Shown here piece by piece: positions 23,360 through 33,751 of a stretch of 64,000 bases of DNA. How positions within the stretch are numbered: the stretch's first letter is position 1; the number at the start of each line of letters is the position of its first letter. This stretch comes from Kingdonia uniflora. Its lineage: Eukaryota; Streptophyta; Magnoliopsida; Ranunculales; Circaeasteraceae. Position numbers and translations under genes: made by a program. The stretch spans positions 620,001 to 684,000 of the forward strand of contig JACGCM010001798.1 of assembly GCA_014058105.1 (NCBI GenBank). The letters are read 5' to 3'. Under the pieces are notes generated by a model that was not told the DNA's origin, ran no database searches, and saw only the letters and a program-made list of their open reading frames with translations.

Positions 23360-24236
23360 AAACAGAGTATCAGAACTACAACAATAAATCTAGCAACAAC
23401 TATCCACAAAGACCTACATAAAAAATTATTATCATTAACAAACTTGTGGACAAAAAGCAAATTTTGAGCAATATTAGAAACATGTAGGATATTTTTAAGG
23501 TGAAATATTGACATTGGAGTAGTAAAAGTAAAGGATCCAAAGTGAGAGATTTTCAAACCTTGCCCATTGCCAACTAAGACTGAGTGTGTCCCATCATAGA
23601 CTGAGTATTCAGAAAGGTTTGAGAGATCATATGATTGAATCACTATTCTTCTTTAAAGAAAGCAGTCTTGATTTGAGTTGCATCATATGAGACCTCATAA
23701 TTGCTGAAAATCTTCTCTCTAATGTGCGCCAGAGAAGTTCCGAGGTAGGTAAACCAACAACAAAGGGAAGAACTCCTTCAGAGAGAGTTGCATTTAACCA
23801 AACCAAGAGAGTTTGATCTTGTTTCACCAAATTTGAGAAATTAGGGTTTGTCTTGAGTGTCTATTGACCTGATTCATCAATTGTAGTAAGGAATTCAGGG
23901 GGAGAGACATTGGAACCATCAACTAAACCTTGCATATTGAAACTTTGCAAAATTGGCAACCAAAGAGACTTCTAGAGTATGTAATTTTGTTTTTGGAGAG
24001 TTTGATGGGAACAAGATTTGCGATGTTTTGAATCGCCATTGTTGGGGAGTTTGAAGAAGCTTGAGCATTTATTGATGTATCAGGAACTGTTGGTGAACAT
24101 AAAATCACCATTGTTGAGGCCTAGATGATGATGATAGTTGAAGATTGGTGAAGATTGATAAAGGTTGATCACGAATCGAGCAAAAAATTAGGGTTTCTTG
24201 GATTGTTTTACCACATGGTTGATTGCTTTGATACCA
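23360..24236 (-). mobile_element. Ty1/copia remnant: primer site, gag and gag-pre-integrase pieces
   Basis: On the minus strand the order is: a primer-binding site TGGTATCAAAGC at 24236-24225, gag text (AIQNIANLVPIKLSKN, DQTLLVWLNATLSEGVLPFV, LERRFSAIMRSHMMQLKSRL), then a jump at about 23640 to the protease/pre-integrase region (DLSNLSEYSVYDGTHSVLVG, LKNILHVSNIAQNLLFVHKF). Most of gag's end and all of pol are deleted. The reading direction and primer site show that the 5' LTR lies to the right. That LTR is split by the Mutator-like element. Confidence 0.75.
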
Positions 24237-24281
24237 TGATAGAGTTTAGATAAAGAGAGAGAAAAACACCATTAATTTCAT
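24237..24281 (-). repeat. Copia 5' LTR, part left of the Mutator insertion
   Basis: This starts TGATAG next to the primer site (plus-strand view) and runs into the Mutator-like element. The last nine bases (24273-24281, TAATTTCAT) are one copy of the 9-bp target duplication. The LTR appears to resume at 47789 on the far side. Confidence 0.55.
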
Positions 24282-24903
24282 GGGGGAGGATTTAGGGACC
24301 CAAAGGGAATTGACCCTAAAGCAGAGCCACACATCCAATGAGATGAGTGGATGACAAAAATCTGGCTTTTATATATGAGATAATTAGGTGGATATAGAGA
24401 ATGAGGTAGCTCTCTTAAGGAATGAGGTGGCTCTCTCTATGTGGTGGCTATCTCTGTAAGGTGGCTTATTTGAATTTGTAACCCATACACATTTCACAAA
24501 ATGTTGATCCCATCCCTTTGTCTGACAAACTTTCTCTCTCTCCCTCTCTCTCTCTCACTCTCTGATCTGTGTGTGTCTCTCTCACTCCTAAAAAAATTGT
24601 GATTCGACGACAAAGTGATCGGAGAGATTGCAATGCAAGAGAGAGAGAGAGCACGATAGGTATATCAGTTCCAAATCATGTTGAGGACGAGAGTGAGAAT
24701 TTTGTGGTGGAAAAAGCTACGAATTTTGGAGCTGCAAATTTTGGAGCTGCGAATTTGTGGGTGGAAGCAATCTTGGTAATTGTCTCTCCCTTGTTTGTGC
24801 TTAGGGTTTGTTTCCCCATTGTATTTCTTTGTTGGAGGAGTGATTTGCTATTTTTAGGGTTTGTGTACTTTCTGTTATATAAAATTGTTTGGAGGAGTAA
24901 TTT
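24282..24903 (+). repeat. left terminal inverted repeat of the MULE
   Basis: Inverted match to 47096-47779. Shared landmarks include GGGAATTGACCCTAAAG, CCACACATCCAAT, GATGAGTGGATGAC, TGTTGAGGACGAGAGTGAG and TTGTTGGAGGAGTGATTTGC. It contains a CT/GA-rich tract at about 24530-24590. Such long repeats usually also hold the promoters of the genes reading inward. Confidence 0.87.
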
Positions 24904-25673
24904 ACCCAAAATCCTTGTTTATTAAAAGGGATAGTTAGAGTTGACCTAATGTTAGAATATAGGCATATTTTCATAGAAGGATTTGTGTTTCTTTTATACC
25001 ATTTCCCGCGTAAGTTGCTCACGCCTTTTTTTGAAGAATTTTTTTTTACTAAATTACTTTGTTAGGCAATCTGAAATGTACTGTGTTTTTAGCACATGAT
25101 GTTGGGGGAACATTTTTGGGGATGTTTCCCACATATCTGACCCCCATAAATTACAGAGATAACTCCCCTAAAGTAGCTGTTTCACCCCATGTCGCAAATT
25201 GCTTGATTTTTGACACACATAAATTACAGAGATAACTCTAGAATACCCCCTAGAATATATGTTGGGTAATTGGGGTTTCTACTCCCGTGAAAACTAAATA
25301 TTATTTTGTCGATGACTACGGATTAGTCAACAATATTTTTTATAGTTGTTTTGTTTTGTAAAGTCGTTGAAGTAGTTAAGATTCCAGTGCATCCTGAAGT
25401 TGTTAATTCCCTATGGCAAGCTCTATGTTGTTCAGAAATAGTAGATTCCAGTGTATCCTGAAGTAGGTAATCCCATATGTCATGCTATATGTTTAGAAAT
25501 AGTAGATTCCAATGTGAAATATTTTATTCTGCCGAGCCCCTGTCATGGTCAACAATACTGATAATGGTGTAAATGTTCAGTTCTTACAGTTTAGTACTAT
25601 GTTGATAATATTTGCCCTATCTTTTTCTTACCTATGAATTTTATGATTATATTTTTAGTGATAAGCAATGGAT
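24904..25673. other. MULE sequence between left repeat and PMD gene
   Basis: AT-rich. It includes short local repeats (ACATAAATTACAGAGATAAC near 25148 and 25218; AGATTCCAGTGTATCCTGAAG-like text near 25380 and 25443). It is probably the 5' leader of the PMD gene. No coding region was recognised. Confidence 0.4.
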
Positions 25674-28600
25674 AGGAAGTTATCTCAGACAGCATCAAAT
25701 ATAAAGAAGCGCGAGGCAGAGCAGCAAGATCTAGGACTCAAACACCAACAAAGTTGTAAGAGAAAGAAGAACATAAATGAAGGAATATAAACTCAGAAAG
25801 AACCATAGATTGAAAAGTTAGAGATGTAGACTTCAATGATGAATCTACCCCACAAAGGAATGATTTGGGGTTTGGATCGGCCAAAAAGTCTTTGGGAGCC
25901 CAACCAACTGAAGGTGACCCTATGAATGAGGAAAATGTTAAAGCTCCTCCAATGGCTGATCCACCACAAATCGAGGTATCCCAGAAGCAGAAAGAAACCA
26001 CAGCTCCCATTGACGATACGTACCCACCTAATAGGAGTTTGCTATTGAATTTCAAATTCCACCGGGCGAGATCTATTTACCTTGGCCATGTAAAGCAGCT
26101 GGGGACCCAAGTAGTTGTATTCAGAAGTAGTTTAGTCATTGTCCCCTTACTTTGACTACGCTGTTTTGTTTTTTTACTATATTGGCGTAATATTTAATGA
26201 TATTCTCCAATATTTTTATACAGGAGCCTGGTTGGCTTCGCGTACACCACCATGCTCCAACAAGGCACCTTGAGAAGAAACCAACAATTGTTTGAGATCT
26301 GGTTATGTTTGCAGGTTTAGATAGGATTAGTGAGATTTCCTATGAGCACTACAACGCGGGACTGATTTCTGCATTATACGAGCATTGGAAGCTAGAGACG
26401 AACACGTTCCATTTCAGTTGGGGGGAGATGAATCTGAGTTTAGATGATGTACAACACTTGATAGGCTTGTCGGCAGATGGTGATGTTCCAATAATTGAAG
26501 GTAGTTGGTCGTTGCCAAAGTTTGTTGAGATTTTATGAAGAATCTTTACCAAGATGAGGACTTTTTTAACTCAATGAAAACTGGAGGTCAAGGAAATTCT
26601 TTGCCTCTAGTAAAATTGCTAAACTTCTATGCGGGGAAATTAAGGAAGTATAACGATTGCATACAGAATGCAAGGCCATTTGGATAGAAGAAGAAGGCAA
26701 TGTCAGCCTTATCTGTTGCGTGCACGTACATGTTGTATGTATTGGAGACATTTTTATTACAGGTTAAAAAAAGAAGCTATGTGACTGTACGGTATCTGTA
26801 TTTCTTTGAGAATGACAAAGCAAACATCAAGTGGTCTTGGGGCTCCGCAGTTCTTGCGTACTTGTTTTACAACCTAGGTGCAGGATCTCGAACCGACGGG
26901 AAACAGTTTGCTGCTTATACGACATTCATTGAGGTACGCCCTATCAAAAATGAACTGTGATATACTACATTACTTAAAATTGTATTTCTTATTTTATTTC
27001 TACAACTTCTGTTGTTACTGCATACAGTCGTGGATATTTGCCCACTTTCCTAATCTACCTGGCATACCAAAGCAGCAATATTCAGATGCAGGGGAGTATT
27101 GTACTAGGTGGAAATGGGGTTTAAGTATTACTGATCGGACCGGTGCCTGTGATTTGTTAAAATATAGAGAAGCATTTAATAACTACAAGGTTGAGGATGT
27201 AAGTAACCTTACCATTTGGGGTATATACGGCCTACATTTAAATTACTTCGTTCATGACCTTGTTTTTCGAACTAAATGATGATGTATTTATGTAGGTTGT
27301 ATGGGACCCATATAGGGCTGAAAGAAAGTCTGAACACAACTTCAACGAGAACACCTTATTTAATGGTCTTACATCTAGTCCAGACCATGTAGATCCCATC
27401 TACCCTAATAGGGTTGTTCAGCAGTTTGGAAGGATTCAGCCAATCCCTAAGAGCCCAAAATGTGTTGAAGTGTCGGGGTTGAGAACATGGAATAGAGAAG
27501 ATCCAAAACAGTACAAACCTAAGTATGACTGGGTTGATGTATTTTCGAAGGGATTGTGGAAGGAATGGATAGTGAGGAGTCGTGATAGAGGAAGGAGGCT
27601 AAGGGGGGGACCTGCACAATGTGTAAACGGGAATATGCAGTAGTTTTAGACTGTCTCCTGGACCAAAATCTATCCACCAACTGTAGACCTTTCTGCTGAT
27701 GACGATATCGGGTTATCAGCGTGTCACCCGATAGGACGATTGCAAAATAAACAAGATAATTACGGTGTACAGGTAAGTCACACTAAACTAGATGGATCAT
27801 TAAACAATGCATCAACCAGATAATTGTTTTCCCATTATTTGTAGAAGTTGTTATTTTAAATCATGTGGTTATTGTGTGCATCTATAGATGGAAGTCAGTG
27901 GGGAGCTCCCTAATGTCTGTGAACATGAATAATATCTTATGATAAAGGATGAAAACAAGGCATTATTGGAACATATTTCGGCTCTGAAGGAGGAAGTCTA
28001 GAAGCTGAGAGACGAGTAAAAGAAGGAGAATGAAAAGGAAGCATCATCCTTGATAATAGAAAAATTAACTGTGAAGGTTACTATTACTTAACATAAGTCA
28101 TTTTAAAAGAATTTTTGGGATTGTCAATCTGTGGCTTGAAATCGAAAATTATTTTACAACCCATCCATATCATTTTTGTCATACAGTGAATTGATTGACA
28201 ATCTTTAATGTCGGTACACGAGGTGGTCTAGAAAACATTTTCTGTTTTATGCAACTTCTTACTCTGTAACATCTATTCTTAATTACAGGCAACTGAATGT
28301 GAGCAGTTGAGGGTCAGAATTGAACAAATGAAAGAAGATAAAACACTTAATGATGTTGTTCATGAACAATATACCAAATCATTTGAAGAACTACCTGTAA
28401 AGTTGGAAGAGAAGGTAACCATGTTTGACTACGTTCTTCATTTGGTTAACTAATTTGGATTTTGATTATAAGATGGGATATCACTCATAAATAAAGTACA
28501 CACTAATGACTATATACAGACAAAAGAGTGTGAGGCTTTAAATGAGCAAAATGCCAAGTTGGTAAATGATTTAAGAATACAAGCGGCAGTTGATGATTGT

Positions 28601-30776
28601 AATGCAAGCCTATCACGGGAGTTGGCAAAGAAGGTATAATCCCAACCTTTACATCTATTTTTAGGATTTTGATTCTAAGATCATATCACTGATATCTAAA
28701 CAACACACTATATATGCAGACAAAAGAGTGCCAAGTTCTGAATGTATAAAAGACAAAGTTGGTAGAGGATTTGATAATAAAAATAGGAGTTAATGCTTCT
28801 AATGCAAGCTCGGCACTTGAGTTGGCAAAACAACTATCATATTAACCCTATTTACTGCATTTAAAAGTCTTCGCAACCCTGTCTAGGAGTTAATTATTTA
28901 TCCTATTTATGTTATTATCTTCAAAGAAGAGAATGCAAGTTACTACAAGATATCAATGCTATGTTGGCAGACCAGTCAGAAAGACAACACCCAACACCTA
29001 TCCATGTGAGTGTTTAAACCTATCATTTCCCAATTTGTTGCATAATGTAAGGTTCTGTGGAACTCCTATTTGATAGCAATGTACTTGTTGTATTTGGACA
29101 GCTTGCTGTGATTCCAAAAGGAGAGGCAGTGCCTTCCCGTGATTTACAGAAAAATATTGATGAGTTAACTGTCAAGTATGAAGACGCTGTAAAGAGGCTA
29201 AAAGAGAAAGAATTATTTGTAAGTTGGTTTGGATGGAAGTAGAGACATATTCGTGGAATGTGGTAAACTCTAAAGTATTTATCCGTTTGGGTTTAAAGCT
29301 AGGGAAACTATTGTTGGTACTTTTATTAAAACTATTTTTGTGTTTTAAGTATGTTATCTCTCTATTAATATTAGTTTGATGGATATGCTATAGGTCTATA
29401 TTTATTGTTCAAAACAGTTTACCAATTTGTCGATCAATGTGTTCTCCAATAATTTTGTTATCGACCTTTCTGCCTTCGTTGACAGCTTTAATATCGGTTG
29501 ATGCACTGATCGACTTAAGATGTTATAACCACCGTCTTCATCCTCAATTTTGTTCAGGATGATGCAACCAAATACTCTATTGTTCAGGTCTTTTAATGCT
29601 TTTACACAGATAATTGCATCAAATTATAGGTGGACAACCAAGTACAAGTCCGACACTGCAATACATGATAAGAAAATTGAAACACTCGTAAGTTACCAAC
29701 CTTAAGGATTTGTTTTCAAATGTTATACTTCAATGGATAGCTAATCCCTTATTGGCTGACATACTGTGATTTTAGCGTTGCCAACTCATCATTGTTGAAG
29801 AGATGAAGAAGACCCTCAAAGTCGAGCACTATGAATGGGTATACATATTTACTAACTGCCATTCATTATTGTGCAGGAGGCTTGGCGTCAAGCAATTAAG
29901 AAAGAATTTTACAGCGGACAGTTGGCAGAGAAGGACGATCCAACATTTATTAAATTATTTGATTAGTACGATAGATTTTACACTATAGCACAACAAGGGG
30001 CCAAAGGTGACTATCAAGACAATTTCACAGTAACGGGTAGAAATCAAGACAAGTTGATGGAGGTTAGGAGGGAAAATGTTGTACTGAAGAAGAAGATAAA
30101 TGAGATATTATTCCACTTGTATGTGAAGTATCATCTAGATGTGCGTGGTGTCCAAGGGGAAGATGACAATTCTTTTTTTAGGGTACCGGCAATAATTAAA
30201 TATCAAAGTCAAAACTAATTTAAGAAGTTAGTGAATTCGTTGGAGCCTTTGATGACCAAGGATCCAGCATTTTGGAAGACTATTTTCAGCTAGTCTTTGG
30301 ATGCCCATTTCAGTTGTCGAGGTGAGAAGGTGTACGACTAGTTGTGTCGTGCTTGTTCATATGGTGGTCAACATGTGGAATATAGGCACATGGGACAAAT
30401 GTGTGCTACATGTTATGAGAAGGTTGTGGCATTTATCAGCAATCATGAGGCATACACATTTTTACCTCTATTTTGGCTTAGGAAAAACAACTACATATCG
30501 AATGAGAAAAGTTTCGAAAACCTGGTTGGGAACACTACTAAGTTTTGGTGGGCTGGATTGGGTTCAGACAACCAATATGTTAGATTGTTTACAAGGTACG
30601 AAGCACCAACGCCTCCAGTTTCTACTTTCTGGCTTGTTCATGTAGATTTGGGACTTCGTGGTGATTTCCAAAGGGACATGGTACAAAAATGGTTTGGTAT
30701 AACAAATAAACAATTCAAGGCTTTGCTCAAAGACAACAACGTTAAGGGTTATAAATTGAACGACCTCATCTAGTAA
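25674..30776 (+). pseudogene. plant mobile domain (PMD) / coiled-coil / CxxC protein gene, degraded
   Basis: ATG at 25674 starts a lysine-rich leader, then NRSLLLNFKFHRARSIYLG near 26030-26085. After an intron ending near 26222 come EPGWLRVHHHAPTRHLEKK and the PMD core: ETNTFHFSWGEMNLSLDDVQ at about 26398-26457, then HLIGLSADGDVP. Further exons give KWSWGSAVLAYLFYNLG, WIFAHFPNLPG (near 27030) and VWDPYRAER (27300). From about 27890 to 29240 short exons repeat a coiled-coil pattern (EQLRVRIEQMKEDK, TKECEALNEQNAKLVNDL). The end (30340-30776) has C-x2-C-x15-C-x2-C (cysteines at 30345, 30354, 30402, 30411) and NKQFKALLKDNNVKGYKLND. PMD proteins occur both as host genes and inside transposons. In-frame stops (for example at about 26294, 26685, 30339) and frameshifts (26535) show it is dead. 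Confidence 0.75.
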
Positions 30777-31535
30777 GCAAGGAGGGAAGTGTATAGTATG
30801 TTTGGTTTTTGTTTTTTTTTTTAGCGATAACCAGTACATTTTTTGGGGGGATAAATACTTATTTATCTAGTAAGCAAGAGGGAAAAGTATATAGTACATT
30901 TGGGTTTTCTTTAATTTTTTAGGGGGGTAACCACTACTAAAAAAATAAATTATTGTAACACTTATTGATGGCGACCAATTTGGTTGGTCTGAAATCCCTG
31001 ATGTATGTAGTTGTTTATATATTGTAATACTTTTAGGAGACTAATTAATGGAAATATACTTGGTTCAGTATGATTTGTTTATTTAAAAATCTTGGTTGTT
31101 TGCATTATGTGTATGTTCTTACTAATTATATTGTGGACAACGTCCTCGTTCAAGATTGTCGGTTAGTTGGCGTAAATGATAATTTCAAATGTAAGGCTAG
31201 ATAGACGTATTTTGGTGACTGCTGCATGAAGTTGTTCGATTAGAATCCTCTTTTGTTGTAGACTGATTAATGGGAACCCCTAATTAATATATTTGGTTTG
31301 GTTTGAATTGCCTGTTGCTCAAGTTGTCCACCTATGGTGTAGTCTGAACTCCCATCGTCTATTTTGTATTATCGATCAACTAGGCATCCGACAACCTTGA
31401 TCTTCAGGATTGTCATTTAGTTTACGTAAGCAACAATTTTTACAATCTATACAAGAATCGAGAATACCTAGGCACATGACATGGTCAACCAAATCCATCA
31501 TTAGACAAATATTTATCAAAAGTACAATTCAGTAA
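30777..31535. other. MULE non-coding DNA between PMD gene and Gypsy insertion
   Basis: AT-rich. Two similar blocks near 30776-30815 and 30867-30930 (AGTAAGCAAG, AAGTATATAGTA) show a small tandem duplication just after the PMD stop codon. No gene was recognised. Confidence 0.4.
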
Positions 31536-32157
31536 TGTAATGGCCAAATTTTGTAAGCTCGAAATGGCTTGGAATTCGCTATCATACCAATGAACCTATG
31601 ACAATATTCTAATAGAAAGCAAGAAATGACGCAGGTGATTTTAACGTTGAAAACCTCTGAATATGTAAAAATCCATGACCTCGAGTGGAGGATTTTTGCA
31701 AAAGTATTTTTATTGCTTGAGGCGGATATCTTATTACAAGTGATCTCTGGATGTAGAAATGTTTGAACCTTGCTACTAAGAAGTTTGAATGTTTTTGAGA
31801 ATCCAGAACAAGTAGTTTCTTGGTGATCTCATATATAATTTTTCTGGTCCTTGTATCTTCTGGAACTTCTTCTTTTTATAGGCCTTCTTCAAAGTTTTTC
31901 ATCATACTGGAACACGTTCTCTGAACAATGTAGCTAGTGGTGATTAACTGAGTAACTGACGAGTTCGTGAGAGACATGTGTCTTTGACTAGTTAAGGTTT
32001 TTCGGTTAAAAGTTCAACCCACGTTCTTCACCAGTTCATGGAGTAGGTTAAAATGTTGACTTGAGAAGTCATGTTAAAAATATGTGAGTCTGAGATGGAG
32101 GTAATTTGGACTGGCGACAACTCAATTTTAGGTGAGATCGAGGGATAAGTCCCAACA
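31536..32157 (-). repeat. 3' LTR of the Gypsy element
   Basis: 622 bp, from TGTTGGGACTTATCCC (32157) to TTTGGCCATTACA (31536) on the minus strand. Next to it inside the element is the purine tract GAGGGGGCGAT (about 32158-32168), the expected polypurine tract. Many substitutions separate it from the other LTR, so the insertion is not recent. Confidence 0.87.
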
Positions 32158-32421
32158 ATCGCCCCCTCGTAACCGAAGTCACGAGTGACTTTGGTTGAGA
32201 AAGGATCTGTGGATAATTGGTATTCGGGTTGAAGTTCTTAGATATTGAGATTGAGTAATGATGGCTTTGACTGTATAGAAGTTGTACGGGTTATGGGGAA
32301 ATGACGTGTATTAAATGAAGATATGGATGCTGAAGTATGTGACAGCTACGATTTGAAGATTTGCATCTGTAATAAATGATGATGTTTGGAAAAATGTACC
32401 TGCACAATAAATATAGGGTTA

Positions 32422-32430
32422 TATAAATAG
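32422..32430 (+). promoter_or_regulatory. TATA-like box before first antisense ORF
   Basis: TATAAATAG, a very good plant TATA match, lies 66 bp before the ATG at 32496 on the strand opposite to gag-pol. In this AT-rich DNA it could be chance. Confidence 0.4.
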
Positions 32431-32495
32431 TACCTGTATTGAATCTTTGAAGCAGAGTATGCTTGTAATTTGTCAAATTCTCTGAAATTTTCAAA

Positions 32496-32798
32496 ATGGT
32501 GAAGACTCGGAGGATGGTCCTTGAAGAGAGAATAGCATCTAAAATACAGAGGTTGAAGTTGAAATACTTTGGCGATCAATCCTTGGAGATGTCGATACCC
32601 GCTCCTATTCCTCTGACTTATCAAGGTATGTCGAAAGATGAAGTGGTTGAAGCTGAGGAGAAATTTTACTGTAGGTGGAGATTTTGCATTGTCGTCTTGA
32701 CATGTGAGGAACATTGGGCTTGTCTCCGTACTCTGGCGGAGGACAAGGTTGGGGGGACAAATACAGGGATATGCATAACTGTGGGGCAGTTATGTTAA
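32496..32798 (+). pseudogene. antisense ORF of the Gypsy element, short
   Basis: A frame of 100 codons begins MVKTRRMVLEERIASKIQRL and has basic N-terminal residues and no recognised domain. Its start resembles that of the frame at 33752 (MIKWTRSERIRYAAKKRLAI), which suggests that the two are related or duplicated. It runs opposite to gag-pol, close to the 3' LTR. Tat-group elements are known to carry extra ORFs in this position, some antisense. It may be a 5' fragment of a longer protein. Confidence 0.4.
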
Positions 32799-33703
32799 TT
32801 TCTTGTATCACCATGGATTTTAAGGTCGGGCCCTCTTCATCTCTACCAACTCTGCGAGAGTAGTGGTTATAAAAGAGGCGGTGATGGTAGTGGAGGAGTA
32901 AGACGAGAAGTGGGAGTCTGCTTCTGCATTTCCATCACTTTTTGGAGCTAAGAAAACCTTCAGTTTGAAGAGTTGGTGCTAGCACTGAGTCTACTGCTTG
33001 CATAGTTTCCATTTAAAGTTCAACTAGACTTCGACCAAACTCATGTGAGGAAAGCTTTTTGTTGTTTTCAATTTCTACTTTGTATCAGGGTAAAAATTTA
33101 CTGAAGCAGGACGAACTGAAGGACTTAATTTTTGGGGTGCCTGAAAGATCTGTTATCTGTAAATCACTCGAAAAACTTGTTATTTGTAAAGTACCTGATT
33201 TTTCAGCGATTATAAGACTTGATATTTGTGAATGTATTCAATTTCTGAGTACTTGGAAAGAGTTGTTATCTGTAAATGTATCTGTATCTTGATTCGAAAT
33301 AAATAATATCAATTCACCAAACATTGTGTTGATATAGAATAGAATGTCTCTGCAATCAAGCTAAGAATAATGTTATGAGCTCGTTAAGATACTGATAAGA
33401 TTAAATAAAAATTATTGTAATCATAATCGAACTATTAGAAATATGTTGTCATGTAGATATCATAAGGTCGACCTGGGGTTGGATAAAAATATAGAGGAAA
33501 AGAAATTATACAAATTTTTGAATGGCAGGTCGATCAGCGACAATTTGTTGTAAGGAATCAGGTCGATATTTAATATGATAAAATGATTTAGTTCGATAAA
33601 AAGAGATAGGTTCAAATATAACTTCTACCAAGATTCTATGGTTTCTATTATGAGATAATAAGATAACATCCCGAACTGTATGGAATATTATAGCCAGATA
33701 GGG

Positions 33704-33710
33704 TATAAAA
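33704..33710 (+). promoter_or_regulatory. TATA-like box before second antisense ORF
   Basis: TATAAAA lies 42 bp before the ATG at 33752. Together with the box at 32422 it would fit an independent antisense promoter, unproven. Confidence 0.35.
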
Positions 33711-33751
33711 ATGAAGGGGGTTGAGGAGGAAGAGATAGGTAGAAGAAAAGG

